Below, piece after piece: positions 1 to 7,994 of a DNA stretch of 64,000 nt (its first letter is position 1; every line of letters starts with the position of its first letter). The notes beneath the pieces were generated by a model. That model saw nothing but the letters and a program-made list of their open reading frames with translations, had not been told where the DNA came from and did not search any database. Source of the stretch: Natranaeroarchaeum sulfidigenes (GTDB taxonomy: Archaea; Halobacteriota; Halobacteria; Halobacteriales; Natronoarchaeaceae); contig NZ_CP064786.1 of the NCBI RefSeq assembly GCF_017094485.1, positions 1,798,001-1,862,000 on the forward strand. The letters run 5' to 3'. The position numbers were made by a program, and so were the translations under genes.

Positions 1-704
1 ATCTCCTGAATCTTCCCGATGACTTCCTCCATCTCGTCGGCACGTTCTTCGAGACTGCCGAAGTCAACCTCGAAGCTCAGGACCTCCTGCAGGATCTCCA
101 GAACGGCCTGTGCGCTCTTTGGATCGACGAGATAGCCGCTCGTCTGACCCATCAGACAGGCGGCCTCGTGGCCGCGTCGTCCACCGAGGCCGAGCAGCAG
201 GCCGCTCACTCCGACGATACCGCCCGCGGGCTCGGATTCACGGAACTCGACACCAGCGTCGGTCAGTCGCTCGACGACGTCCTCGTCGGAGGCCGCTCCA
301 AGCACGTCGTACTCCTCGATCAGTTCGCCGGTCGGGACACCACCGAGCGCGTACACCTCGGTTACGCCGAACTCCTCGGCGACGTCGAGGAACGTGTCGG
401 TGAGTTCGTAGTGGCCCTCGTTGCTCTGCGCCTGATGATCCCCAGAGAGAATGAGCAGGTCACGTCCCACCGTCTCGATGGCATGGAACTCCGCACACGT
501 GAGTTCTGCGACCCCATCATCACCGACTTCAACTTGCGGCGGGAACTGATCCGAGTACACTCGTCTGACGAGCGTCCCATCCAGCTCGTCGAGCAAGTGT
601 TCGGCAGCGAGTTTCCCGACGTGTCCGACGCCCGGAAGTCCTTCGACGAGCACCGGATCCTGTAGCTCGACGTCTTCGATGGTTTCGACATCGACTTCGT
701 TCAT
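1..704 (-). CDS. PAC2-family proteasome assembly chaperone-like protein (3' end cut by window)
   Basis: An open frame runs leftward from ATG at 702-704 to the window edge, giving about 234 codons with no stop, so the C-terminus is missing. The start reads MNEVDVETIEDVELQDPVLV and is followed by EGLPGVGHVGKLAAEHLL, the N-terminal signature of the PAC2/DUF75 family. Further on come LILSGDHQAQ and YALGGVPTG, typical of the nucleoside-phosphorylase-like PAC2 fold. Eukaryotic and some archaeal relatives help assemble the 20S proteasome; the exact role in haloarchaea is not settled. It lies 5 bp behind nop10 in the L44e-S27e-eIF2-alpha-Nop10 order that is conserved in archaea. Family assignment is firm; the function is inferred. 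Confidence 0.9.
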   Translation of the reverse strand, partial: MNEVDVETIEDVELQDPVLVEGLPGVGHVGKLAAEHLLDELDGTLVRRVYSDQFPPQVEVGDDGVAELTCAEFHAIETVGRDLLILSGDHQAQSNEGHYELTDTFLDVAEEFGVTEVYALGGVPTGELIEEYDVLGAASDEDVVERLTDAGVEFRESEPAGGIVGVSGLLLGLGGRRGHEAACLMGQTSGYLVDPKSAQAVLEILQEVLSFEVDFGSLEERADEMEEVIGKIQE

Positions 705-709
705 ACCGC

Positions 710-892
710 TTACTCGTGTGCGCGTCGCTTAAGTGCGCGTCGGTACTCGCCGTACGGATCCTCGGGGTTGAACGGTGCGGGAGCACTGTTTATCGCGTCG
801 GCTCCGCATTCGGGACAGTTCGAAGAAAGGGTATACACCGGACGTTCGTGCGCATCGCGCCACGCCGAACAGATCCGGATGTCAGATTTCAT
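710..892 (-). CDS. nop10: H/ACA RNP component Nop10
   Basis: The 60-aa protein starts [20 protein letters not shown] and carries the short zinc-binding segment NCPECGADAINSAPAPFNPE, which is characteristic of archaeal Nop10. Nop10 is a core protein of the H/ACA ribonucleoprotein that guides pseudouridylation of rRNA (with Cbf5, Gar1 and L7Ae). Only one CxxC is visible, as is usual for haloarchaeal members where the second pair is reduced. The start codon overlaps the TAA stop of eIF2-alpha (TAATG), so the two genes are probably translationally coupled. Length and sequence fit the family well. Confidence 0.95.
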   Translation of the reverse strand: MKSDIRICSAWRDAHERPVYTLSSNCPECGADAINSAPAPFNPEDPYGEYRRALKRRAHE

Positions 893-1692
893 TACTCGTC
901 GTCGGTACGGCGTTCGCGGTGGAACTCGCCGGTCCCGCCGATCCCCTCGATCATATCGATGGCGCGGTTGGCGCTCGTTTCGAGTTCGCTTTCGGCGGTC
1001 TTGTAATTCGGCGCTTGCACCCTGATCCGATACTCCGGCGAGCCGACGTAGGTCACTTCGAGGTCGACCTCGTCGGGCACCTCACCGTTGCCCTCTGCGG
1101 CTTTCAGCGCTTCCTTGATCGAATCGACCCCCTCGGCGGTGGGACATTCGAGGTCAACGTAGCCGGTGACGTTGACGTAGGGAACCGAAACGTTCTCGCG
1201 AGCCGTCTCGACGAGCGCGTCGAGATCATCGTCGTCGAGATCGGTTCCTTCGAGCGCTTCGTGACCGTGGATGGCGGCCTCCTCGAAGCCGTCGTAGAGG
1301 CTGCCGAACTCCGCGAGGATCTCGTTGGCGACGCGGGTGTATGTTTCGTCGTCGACGTCCTCACCGAATGCGAGTAGCATCCAGTTGTCCGCTTTCTGCT
1401 CGTTTTTCCACTCCTGGATCTTCTCGGAGCGCTGGTGGTCGTTGACGTCTTTGATCGAGAGATCGATCTGCTGGGCGTCCTCATCTACGTCGAGGACCTT
1501 GCAGACGACCGTCTGTCCTTCCCGGACGTGATCGCGGACGTTCTTGATCCAGCCGGAAGCGACCTCGCTGACGTGTGTCAGTCCGCGTTTGTCCTCGTAC
1601 TCCTTGAGATCGACGAAGACGCCGAAGTCCTCGATCTCGTCGACCTCGCCGACGACGAGCTCGCCGGACTCTGGCCAGCCGCTAAATTTCAT
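892..1692 (-). CDS. eif2a: Translation initiation factor aIF2 subunit alpha
   Basis: The 266-aa product is the alpha subunit of the archaeal heterotrimeric aIF2, which delivers initiator tRNA to the small ribosomal subunit. An S1/OB-fold domain fills residues about 8-85, with the run [20 protein letters not shown] and later GLTHVSEV. It is followed by a helical domain ([20 protein letters not shown]) and the C-terminal alpha-beta domain ending in a charged tail. Length equals the usual archaeal 265-270 aa. The gene sits between S27e (18 bp upstream) and nop10 (overlapping), the standard archaeal arrangement, and the initiator tRNA gene that its complex uses is only 3.5 kb away. Confidence 0.96.
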   Translation of the reverse strand: MKFSGWPESGELVVGEVDEIEDFGVFVDLKEYEDKRGLTHVSEVASGWIKNVRDHVREGQTVVCKVLDVDEDAQQIDLSIKDVNDHQRSEKIQEWKNEQKADNWMLLAFGEDVDDETYTRVANEILAEFGSLYDGFEEAAIHGHEALEGTDLDDDDLDALVETARENVSVPYVNVTGYVDLECPTAEGVDSIKEALKAAEGNGEVPDEVDLEVTYVGSPEYRIRVQAPNYKTAESELETSANRAIDMIEGIGGTGEFHRERRTDDE

Positions 1693-1710
1693 CGTCGATC
1701 ACCTCGACGC

Positions 1711-1899
1711 TCACTCCGCCTCGACGGTACGGTTCTCGACGACGTCGAGGACCTCGCCCTCGAACTCCGCCTTTCCACCGGTGGGTGTGGCGAGCGTGAC
1801 GCCACAGACCGCACACGAGACCTCTGTGGAAGCTTTGCCGAAGACGACCTGTTCGTTCTCACAGTCCGGACACTGCACGTTGTAGAAATTTCCTGCCAT
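1711..1899 (-). CDS. rps27e: 30S ribosomal protein S27e
   Basis: This 62-aa protein begins MAGNFYNVQCPDCENEQVVF and contains the C4 zinc ribbon CPDC...CAVC that defines S27e of archaeal and eukaryotic small ribosomal subunits. An in-frame ATG lies further upstream, but it would add residues unlike any S27e and would overlap L44e, so the start at 1899 was chosen. It follows the L44e stop by 5 bp and precedes eIF2-alpha by 18 bp, making a ribosomal-protein/initiation-factor operon. Confidence 0.95.
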   Translation of the reverse strand: MAGNFYNVQCPDCENEQVVFGKASTEVSCAVCGVTLATPTGGKAEFEGEVLDVVENRTVEAE

Positions 1900-1904
1900 C
1901 GTAA

Positions 1905-2183
1905 TCACTCCTGGAACGTCAGGCGACCGGCACGCCAGCCCTGACGGAGGTGGGCCTTGCCGCACTCGCCACAGCGGTATTTGAGGTCTGTCTTCTTGGT
2001 GGGCTTGTCGCCACCGGGCACCTTCGAGAACTTGCCGTCGTTCCCGATTCCCTTGTTACGTCGCTCCTGCCGGTCGATCCACTTCATTCCGGTAGTTCGA
2101 CCGGTCCGAACCTTCTCGACCTCGTGTTCGTAGTGCTCGTTGCAGTGCGGGCAGTACGTGTTAAATCGGCGTGGCATTTCCAT
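1905..2183 (-). CDS. rpl44e: 50S ribosomal protein L44e
   Basis: The 92-aa product starts [20 protein letters not shown] and later has [11 protein letters not shown], the two CxxC pairs of the L44e zinc finger. The basic central segment ([15 protein letters not shown]) binds 23S rRNA at the E site in the archaeal 50S subunit. The frame stays open upstream, but only this ATG (or the ATG two codons later) gives the conserved MPRRF start. It is the first gene of the leftward translation operon; a TATA-like box lies about 40 nt ahead. Confidence 0.96.
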   Translation of the reverse strand: MEMPRRFNTYCPHCNEHYEHEVEKVRTGRTTGMKWIDRQERRNKGIGNDGKFSKVPGGDKPTKKTDLKYRCGECGKAHLRQGWRAGRLTFQE

Positions 2184-2221
2184 AGATATCGGCCTCTTGG
2201 AGTGTGATAATCCACGGGCGC

Positions 2222-2227
2222 TTAAAA
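2222..2227 (-). promoter_or_regulatory. TATA-like box of the L44e operon
   Basis: On the minus strand the spacer reads GGTTTTAAGCG about 39-44 nt ahead of the L44e ATG. With the usual archaeal spacing of about 26 nt from TATA centre to start site, transcription would begin roughly 14 nt before the ATG. It faces the divergent promoter of the gene at 2299. This is a sequence-match inference only. Confidence 0.5.
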
Positions 2228-2268
2228 CCCGTTTGGTTCGGGACGGCCCACGACTCGGTCTCGAAGCG

Positions 2269-2276
2269 CTTAATTG
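2269..2276 (+). promoter_or_regulatory. TATA-like box, probably for a leaderless transcript of the gene at 2299
   Basis: CTTAATTG lies 23-30 nt ahead of the ATG at 2299. That distance places the expected transcription start at or next to the ATG, the haloarchaeal leaderless pattern. No Shine-Dalgarno-like sequence is needed or seen. Confidence 0.45.
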
Positions 2277-2298
2277 ACGGTCGGACGAACGGAGACAC

Positions 2299-2553
2299 AT
2301 GAAACGCCTCATCATCAGCGGGGATCCGGGGGTTCGTCGCAACGCCGTCATCGAGCACGGTGGCGAGGAACTGACACTGTTCCAGATCAATCGCAACGGA
2401 GACTGGCACGGCCCCGACGAGGTCCAGCTGTGGTGTGTCGCCGGAACCGAAGACGAGCGCGAGAGCTACGACAAACGCGAGTACATCCCGCACTTCCTCG
2501 ACGTCGACCGGCTCGACGCCGGAGAGGTCACCGTTATCGAACGAGCAGGATAG
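2299..2553 (+). CDS. Small conserved haloarchaeal protein (HAH_0734-like)
   Basis: This is an 84-aa soluble acidic protein starting [20 protein letters not shown], with [20 protein letters not shown] in the middle. The pattern matches, from memory, the uncharacterised haloarchaeal family named after HAH_0734; I could not verify this. No known catalytic motif, membrane segment or metal site is visible. It stands alone, divergent from the L44e operon and convergent with methylglyoxal synthase. The coding call rests on its acidic haloarchaeal composition, its sensible start and the TATA-like box at leaderless distance. Confidence 0.8.
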   Translation: MKRLIISGDPGVRRNAVIEHGGEELTLFQINRNGDWHGPDEVQLWCVAGTEDERESYDKREYIPHFLDVDRLDAGEVTVIERAG

Positions 2554-2578
2554 CGCAACGTCAAAAATTCGACCGCTT

Positions 2579-2968
2579 CTATTCGTCCTGATGGACCGGT
2601 CGATCCGCGAGTCCCTTCAGCAGGTACTCCGCCGAGGCGAGGTTCGTCGCCAGCGCCGTGTCGTGAACGTCACAGATCCGTAACAGTGCTGAGATGTCAG
2701 GTTCGTGGGCCTGTGCACGGAGTGGGTCACGCAGGAACACGATCCCATCGAGGATACCCTCGGCGACTTCCGCACCGATCATCATGTCCCCACCGAGCGG
2801 GCCGGATTCCTTGCGCTCGATCTCGAGATCGGTTTCTTCCATCAGGCGCTTGCCGGTCGTCCCCGTCGCGATGAGGTCGTACTGCTCCAGAAGCTCCTCG
2901 TGTTCCTGTGCGAGGTCGATCATTTCCGGTTTCTTGTCGTCGTGTGCGATCAGTGCAACACGTGTCAT
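2579..2968 (-). CDS. mgsA: Methylglyoxal synthase
   Basis: The 129-aa enzyme converts dihydroxyacetone phosphate to methylglyoxal and phosphate, a cytosolic bypass of lower glycolysis. MTRVALIAHDDKKPEMIDLA gives the N-terminal strand with the phosphate-binding lysine region. TGTTGKRL is the phosphate loop, SGPLGGDMMIG contains the catalytic aspartate, and AHEPDISALLRICD carries the conserved histidine. The start at 2968 was chosen because the upstream in-frame residues are not family-like. Haloarchaeal MgsA proteins are known, and the enzyme is otherwise mainly bacterial. The gene lies between the histidine kinase (24 bp upstream on the same strand) and a convergent small gene. Confidence 0.95.
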   Translation of the reverse strand: MTRVALIAHDDKKPEMIDLAQEHEELLEQYDLIATGTTGKRLMEETDLEIERKESGPLGGDMMIGAEVAEGILDGIVFLRDPLRAQAHEPDISALLRICDVHDTALATNLASAEYLLKGLADRPVHQDE

Positions 2969-2992
2969 ACTCCTACCTCTCACGGAGAGAGG

Positions 2993-5182
2993 TTAGGCGT
3001 TTTGCTCGGCAGCCGACGCTGAAGGGAGACGGACGATGACGCGACTCCCTGTCTCGGGGCGCTCGCTGTACTGGACGGAGCCGCCGAACTCGTCGACGAT
3101 CCACTGTGTCAGTATCAGGCCGATGCCCTTCCCGTGCCGAAGCTGGGTTGGTGCATCCCGGACCTCCTCGTTGATCATCGACCACTCGTCCTCGGGAATC
3201 CCTGGACCAGTATCGGCTATTTCGATCCGCGCAGTATCACCGCGCCCGGACACACGAACGTCAACCTGTGGGTGATCGTCCGTGTTATGCTCGATTCCGT
3301 TTTCGATCAGCTGTTCGAGGACGATTCCGAGTCGCTCGTCACACTCGGCAACGACCGACCCATCTATCGCCACGTTCACCGTAGCCGCCGGGTACTCACG
3401 CTCGAGCGCTCGTGACACCGTTTTCACCACCGGCTCGACATCCAGGTTGGCAGTATCCCTGACCGGGGCGAGAATCAGGTCGACCATCTCCTTTGCTTTT
3501 TCACTGGTAGAGAGCAGATTATCCGCCGCAGTGTCGATCTGTCCGGCGTACTCGATCAGTTCCGGATCTGAGATCGAGTCCGCGAGCGTTCCGGCGTAGC
3601 CCCGAATCGCGGTCAGGTCGTTTCGGATATTATGCCGCAAGAGCCGATTGAGGACCCGCAGTAGCTGCTCTCGTTCCTTGAACTCGGTGATATCACGCCC
3701 TTCCGGGACCAGAAAGACGACCTCACCACTGTCGTCAGTGATCGGCCTGATCGAAAAGTCGATGATAGTATCTTGCCCCTTGGCTCGAACACGGAGCTCG
3801 TCCCGGTACCAGTCGCCGGACAGCGCCTGCTCGAAGCCACGGCGAAGCGACCGCTGAGCGTCGTCGGTGCAGAGCTCCAGAGCCTCCCACAGTTGCAACC
3901 CGATCACGTCGTTTCGGCTCAGATTCGTGAACGCGAGTCCGGCATCGTTCACCTCGATGAGCGTTCCCTCGGGATCTAGCAACCCTGTGAACTGGTAGGT
4001 GTTGTTAAACACCGCCTCGAACCGTCGCTGCTGTTCTAGCCGCCCCGAGATATCACGACCGAGCCCGACGAGTTCCCTCTTTCCGCGATCGCTGTTCGAG
4101 AGCGGCGCACTCGTGAACTCGTAGGGGATCTGTTCGCCCGATTTCGTCCTTAGTTGCGCTTTGACAGTCGTCGATTCTTCGTCTTCAAGGACAGTCCGTA
4201 TTTTCGATCTGACAGCGTCCCGATCCTCCGTTGCAATGAATTCTTCCGGACCCATATCGACGATCTCGTCGTCGGAGTAGCCAGTCACACTCCGGAACCG
4301 ATCGTTCCACCGTGTGAACTGCCCCTCCTCATCGAAGACATAGAGGATGTCCGGAAGCGCCTCGAAGATGCTTTTGGTTAGCGCTTTCTCCTCCCGAAGC
4401 GAGCGCTCGCGTTCACGTCGTTCTGTTACGTCCTGCATCGCCCCCCGAACGCGAACCGTCTCATCGTCCTCGACCTGTGGAACACCTCTCGTACGAACCC
4501 AACGCTGTTCGCCGTGATATGTAATTATTCGAAGTTCATGATCGAACGGCTCGCCCTCCTCAATTGCGTTCAACAGCGATTCTCGCAGCACTGTCCGGTC
4601 GGCCTCGTGGTAGAACTCCAGAGCATCCACGACGCTCGGTTCATAGTCCAGGGACAGCCCGTGGATCCGATGTACCTGATCGGTCCAGTGGAGGGTATCG
4701 GTCTGGAGATCCAGTTCCCACCCTCCCACGTTGGCCATTTCCTGTGTCCGAGCGAATAGGTCGTTCTGTTGTCGCAGACGCCGTTCGTACTCCTTTTGCT
4801 GGGTTATCTCGACGATGACTCCTTCGAGTGCAACGACTGCGTCGTTCTCGACGATCGGGAGACCGCGCTCGAAGACGTGTTTGATCTCTCCATTACTCGT
4901 CCTGATATCGTAGGTGACGCTGAACTGCGAGCGGTTCTCGATTGCAGTGTCGATGTCCTCAGTCAGGGTTGTGGACGTACCGTCGCAGATTAACTCCCCG
5001 AAGGTCACTTCGTTGTCTTCGAACAGCTGTACCGGGTACCCGGTGAGCGACTCAACCTGTCCGCGTAGAAACGTCATCTCCCACGGTGGCTGTGGCTCGC
5101 ACCGGTACGCGAGACCAGGGAGGTTATCGATGAACCGTATCAGATGTTGTTCCAGTTCATCGGGAGAGTCACTATCGAACAC
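2993..5182 (-). CDS. Soluble multi-PAS sensor histidine kinase
   Basis: The 729-aa protein has four PAS/PAC units at about residues 12-130, 140-255, 265-383 and 390-505. The first PAS contains FIDNLPGLAYRCE and the third ALPDILYVFDEEGQF; each PAC ends in a DIT/DVT/DIS-type motif (EITQQKEYE, QDVTERRER, GRDISGRLE, GRDITEFKE). A dimerisation/phosphoacceptor helix follows with the predicted histidine in RLLRHNIRNDLTAI. The HATPase domain has the N box (ENGIEHN), G1 (DTGPGIP) and G2 (GKGIGL). No transmembrane segment is visible, so it probably senses an intracellular signal such as redox, light or a ligand. No response regulator is adjacent; haloarchaeal kinases are often orphans. Confidence 0.93.
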   Translation of the reverse strand: MFDSDSPDELEQHLIRFIDNLPGLAYRCEPQPPWEMTFLRGQVESLTGYPVQLFEDNEVTFGELICDGTSTTLTEDIDTAIENRSQFSVTYDIRTSNGEIKHVFERGLPIVENDAVVALEGVIVEITQQKEYERRLRQQNDLFARTQEMANVGGWELDLQTDTLHWTDQVHRIHGLSLDYEPSVVDALEFYHEADRTVLRESLLNAIEEGEPFDHELRIITYHGEQRWVRTRGVPQVEDDETVRVRGAMQDVTERRERERSLREEKALTKSIFEALPDILYVFDEEGQFTRWNDRFRSVTGYSDDEIVDMGPEEFIATEDRDAVRSKIRTVLEDEESTTVKAQLRTKSGEQIPYEFTSAPLSNSDRGKRELVGLGRDISGRLEQQRRFEAVFNNTYQFTGLLDPEGTLIEVNDAGLAFTNLSRNDVIGLQLWEALELCTDDAQRSLRRGFEQALSGDWYRDELRVRAKGQDTIIDFSIRPITDDSGEVVFLVPEGRDITEFKEREQLLRVLNRLLRHNIRNDLTAIRGYAGTLADSISDPELIEYAGQIDTAADNLLSTSEKAKEMVDLILAPVRDTANLDVEPVVKTVSRALEREYPAATVNVAIDGSVVAECDERLGIVLEQLIENGIEHNTDDHPQVDVRVSGRGDTARIEIADTGPGIPEDEWSMINEEVRDAPTQLRHGKGIGLILTQWIVDEFGGSVQYSERPETGSRVIVRLPSASAAEQNA

Positions 5183-5280
5183 ACGTTCTCCTGATATACG
5201 TCACAAGTAAAGTAATTAAACCTCACGACAGAGTCGCATGGCTTTTCACTGCTCACAGAAGAGACATACGACGATCAGGA

Positions 5281-5712
5281 ATGCTTGACGTCGTGCGGGC
5301 ACGGCTTCGATCACTGGTATCCGGTGGCCGACTCGTCCGGTTCGCTACCGTCGGCCTCGTCGGTACCACGATCGATTTCGCCGTCCTGATCACGCTCGTC
5401 GAACGCTGGGAATTCCCGCTTGAACTCGCCAAGGTTATCGCCGTCGAGGCTGCGATACTCGTCATGTTCGTCCTGAACGACCGCTGGACGTTCTCGCAGT
5501 GGGGGAACGACGGCTATCGGTCCCTCCTGCGACGCCTCGCCACCTCGAACGCCGTCCGTCTCGGCGGACTCACCGTCGCTACTGTCGTCCTCTCCGTACT
5601 GGTTCGAGTGTTCGGCGTGCCGTACCTGCTGGCCAACGCCGTGGGTATTGCCTGTGGTTTCGTCGTCAACTTTCTGGCGGAGAGCTACTTCACCTGGAGC
5701 GTCCACGAATGA
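5281..5712 (+). CDS. GtrA-family membrane protein
   Basis: The 143-aa protein has four predicted membrane helices with GtrA-like sequence: RFATVGLVGTTIDFAVLITL at the first, NDRWTFSQWG after the second, and NFLAESYFTWS at the end. GtrA proteins are thought to help move lipid-linked sugars across the membrane for glycan modification; the substrate here cannot be told. It lies divergent to the histidine kinase and just upstream of the initiator tRNA, with no glycosyltransferase next to it. Family assignment is good; function is inferred. Confidence 0.88.
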   Translation: MLDVVRARLRSLVSGGRLVRFATVGLVGTTIDFAVLITLVERWEFPLELAKVIAVEAAILVMFVLNDRWTFSQWGNDGYRSLLRRLATSNAVRLGGLTVATVVLSVLVRVFGVPYLLANAVGIACGFVVNFLAESYFTWSVHE

Positions 5713-5745
5713 GGAGAACCCACATGGGACAGGTGAAACACAACC

Positions 5746-5753
5746 CTTAACTA
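5746..5753 (+). promoter_or_regulatory. TATA-like box of the initiator tRNA gene
   Basis: CTTAACTA lies 23-30 nt ahead of the first tRNA base and is preceded by an A-rich GAAACACAACC stretch that could serve as BRE. Spacing fits an archaeal RNA polymerase start at or just before the tRNA. Confidence 0.5.
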
Positions 5754-5775
5754 GCGGACGGCGGTACGAACTGGT

Positions 5776-5850
5776 AGCGGGATGGGATAGCCAGGAGATT
5801 CCGGCGGGCTCATAACCCGCAGATCGGTAGTTCAAATCTACCTCCCGCTA
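5776..5850 (+). tRNA. Initiator tRNA-Met (CAU)
   Basis: These 75 nt fold as a tRNA. The acceptor stem AGCGGGA pairs with TCCCGCT at 5843-5849 and the discriminator is A5850. The anticodon loop CTCATAA reads CAU, and its stem GCGGG/CCCGC has the run of G:C pairs typical of initiator tRNAs. The T arm contains GGTAGTTCAAATCTACC. No intron is visible and CCA is not encoded. The A1-T72-type acceptor end and the G:C-rich anticodon stem match known haloarchaeal initiator tRNA rather than elongator tRNA-Met. Confidence 0.95.
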
Positions 5851-6042
5851 CTTTTTGAGAACTCAACTACCCAGCGAGCCGTTTTATCGGCGAGCGATAC
5901 CTGAGTTCTCAGAAGTACGACGAGTAGATTTGAAGTAGACAACGAGGGAGCACTGCGACCGAAGTTGGCGTGGTTCAAATCTACCTCTCCGAACACTACA
6001 GTTTTCGAAGTATACACTACAAATATTGTAGTACGTCGTCCC
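5851..6042 (+). repeat. Repeat-rich spacer behind tRNA-Met (T-arm copy and inverted repeats)
   Basis: This spacer holds no gene but several repeats. GTTCAAATCTACCTC from the tRNA T arm/acceptor (5830-5844) recurs exactly at 5973-5987. Its core recurs inverted as GTAGATTTGAA at 5924-5934. GAGAACTCA (5857-5865) and TGAGTTCTC (5902-5910) are perfect inverted partners. ACTACAA ATA TTGTAGT at 6016-6032 is a perfect 7-bp hairpin close to the end of the convergent CinA-like gene. The T run at 5852-5856 may end tRNA transcription. A partial tRNA 3' copy is what integration at an att site leaves behind, but no integrase is present here. Confidence 0.7.
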
Positions 6043-6777
6043 TCACACCACTCTGTCGACTGTAACTCTGATTTCCAGCCACTCTACAGCCCTTTTGACG
6101 GCATTACCGTCTTCGCCGCTTACTTTCAGTCGGTTCAGTCCACCCGTATCCGGATAGCTCCCCACCTGCACATCAAACTTCTCGCGCACGCCCGCAAGGA
6201 CGTCGACCATCGAGCCTTCGGGCTGGGGCGTGTACAGCGTCCGCGACGTGACATCACCGTCGAACTCGTGGGCAACGGTCTCGAAGAGAGCCTGCATCTC
6301 GGCGGGGGCGCCAGGGAAGGCGTAGACGGTCCCCAGCACGCAGCCGGGGCACAGTCCCTCGGGATTGATGATCGCGCGAGCGCCCTCGGGCAGTGACGCC
6401 CACGCGTTGAGGTCAAGATCGAGATCGTGTTCGGCGACGAGGTCGGGATTGGCATCTCGGTAGGCCGCTGCGGTTTCGAGGACGTCCTCACGCACCGCCG
6501 GATCGACGACCAGTTCGCGATCGAACACGTCGGCGAGGGCATCGACTGTGACGTCGTCGTGGGTCCCACCGAGGCCGCCGGTGATCACGACGGCGTCGAA
6601 GCGGTCGTTCCAGTCGTCGACCGTCTCGACGATAAGTTGGCGGTCGTCCGGCAGGGTGAGGATCCGGGCGACCGTCGACCCATGAGCGGTGATCTGCTCG
6701 GCGAGCCAGGTGGCGTTCGTGTTCGGCGTGTCGCCAGCGAGCACTTCGTCCCCCACGGTGAGGATAGCCGTTTTCAT
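6043..6777 (-). CDS. CinA-like molybdopterin-binding-domain protein
   Basis: The 244-aa protein has a MoCF/MogA-type fold at residues 1-170, opening MKTAILTVGDEVLAGDTPNT and containing VVITGGLGGTHDDVT, the family's phosphate/pterin-binding loop. The FPGAPAEMQ stretch that follows is typical of CinA N-terminal domains. The C-terminal part resembles the small domain of archaeal NMN-deamidase-related or CinA-like proteins. There is no C-terminal CinA amidase domain, so this is the short archaeal form. Start 6777 was preferred over an in-frame codon nine residues upstream because MKTAIL begins the fold. Activity (pyrophosphatase, or a role in NAD or cofactor repair) cannot be told from sequence. 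Confidence 0.85.
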   Translation of the reverse strand: MKTAILTVGDEVLAGDTPNTNATWLAEQITAHGSTVARILTLPDDRQLIVETVDDWNDRFDAVVITGGLGGTHDDVTVDALADVFDRELVVDPAVREDVLETAAAYRDANPDLVAEHDLDLDLNAWASLPEGARAIINPEGLCPGCVLGTVYAFPGAPAEMQALFETVAHEFDGDVTSRTLYTPQPEGSMVDVLAGVREKFDVQVGSYPDTGGLNRLKVSGEDGNAVKRAVEWLEIRVTVDRVV

Positions 6778-6891
6778 CGATTGAAGAACGTGCTCGGTGG
6801 GCAAAAGGCTACTCGCCAGGAAGTAGAGCGAGTCAACTGGAAACTGTTTCTGAACTAACTACTTGTCTCGCTTCGGTGAATGTACATCTGA

Positions 6892-7917
6892 ATGAGACGT
6901 TCGTTCGTCGTTCTCGCGGTGTTGGCACTCGTCAGTATCCTCGCAGTCGGTCCCGCGGTCGTCGCGGCAGACGAGACTCGAACTGGTGGCACAGTCGTCG
7001 TCGAGGAGGGAGAGACCGCCGAAGATCTGACCGTCGCTGGCGGGACGGTCGTCATTGATGGAACCGTCGAGGGAGAACTCCGAGTCATCGGGGGGACGGT
7101 AACGATCGATGGCGACGCCGAGGATGTCTCGGTACTCGGGGGCGATGTCCGGATTACCGGCGACGTGAGCGGCGATCTACAGGTCATCGGTGGAAACGTC
7201 TGGATCGGCGAGACGGCGACCGTCGGGGGGTCGGTGTCGATCGCCGCCGGATCAGTGACGATTGACGGGACGGTTCAGGGTGACGTCGAGGCGGGATCGG
7301 GAACGATCACGCTCGGATCGAGCGCGGTAATCGATGGGGATCTTTCTTACGCTGGCGAACTCGACACCCAGCCCGGAGCGGAAGTCGGCGGCGAGACGAC
7401 ACGTGATCCCGGCACCGCGATCGGGCCGGCGGAGTATCCCGAGGGGCTTGAGTGGGCCATTGCGGCGTACGCACTGCTGTTGAACATGCTGCTAGGAGCG
7501 ATACTGCTCGCTCTCGGCCCGCGATTCTCACTGGCGGTAAGTGACCGGTTCAGGGAATCTACACTGTCCAGTGCTGGTGTTGGACTGCTGGCCATCATCG
7601 TGGTGCCGATCGTACTCGGGCTCCTTGTACTGAGTGTCCTGGGGATCCCGATTGCTCTGGTTGGGTTCCTGTTGTTCGCCGTCTTTCTATGGATTGCGAC
7701 CGTCTACGGGCGATTCGCGGTCGGCATGTGGCTACTCTCGGTTGCGTCCGCGCGGAACCGGTGGCTCGGGTTGATCATCGGCCTCCCGCTGGTCGCACTC
7801 GTAGCGCAACTGCCGTACGTTGGGAGCTTGATCGCAGGACTCGTGACACTCGTGGGAGTTGGTGCAGTGACTCTGGCGTTGCGAGACGCGAAAGCTACTG
7901 GTGAGCTATCGGAATAG
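6892..7917 (+). CDS. Bactofilin-like beta-helix protein with C-terminal membrane domain
   Basis: The 341-aa protein starts with a signal peptide (MRRSFVVLAVLALVSILAVG...AADE). A region of about 140 residues of short GGT/IDG repeats follows (GGTVVIDGTVEGELRVIGG, LGGDVRITGDVSGDLQVIGG), as in polymer-forming bactofilin beta-helices. From residue about 185 there are four membrane helices, including LLNMLLGAILLAL and GVGLLAIIVVPIVLGLLVLS. The signal peptide would place the helix outside the cell. Bactofilins are normally cytosolic scaffolds, so an exported, membrane-anchored version suggests a surface or S-layer-side scaffold. This type occurs in many haloarchaea, but its role is unknown. It is monocistronic. 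Confidence 0.8.
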   Translation: MRRSFVVLAVLALVSILAVGPAVVAADETRTGGTVVVEEGETAEDLTVAGGTVVIDGTVEGELRVIGGTVTIDGDAEDVSVLGGDVRITGDVSGDLQVIGGNVWIGETATVGGSVSIAAGSVTIDGTVQGDVEAGSGTITLGSSAVIDGDLSYAGELDTQPGAEVGGETTRDPGTAIGPAEYPEGLEWAIAAYALLLNMLLGAILLALGPRFSLAVSDRFRESTLSSAGVGLLAIIVVPIVLGLLVLSVLGIPIALVGFLLFAVFLWIATVYGRFAVGMWLLSVASARNRWLGLIIGLPLVALVAQLPYVGSLIAGLVTLVGVGAVTLALRDAKATGELSE

Positions 7918-7994
7918 AGCTCCTATGACGCACAAGTGGCGGCAAAATCCTGCTCCAGGACAAAAATGATACAAAAGCGACTGGGGCGACGGAT

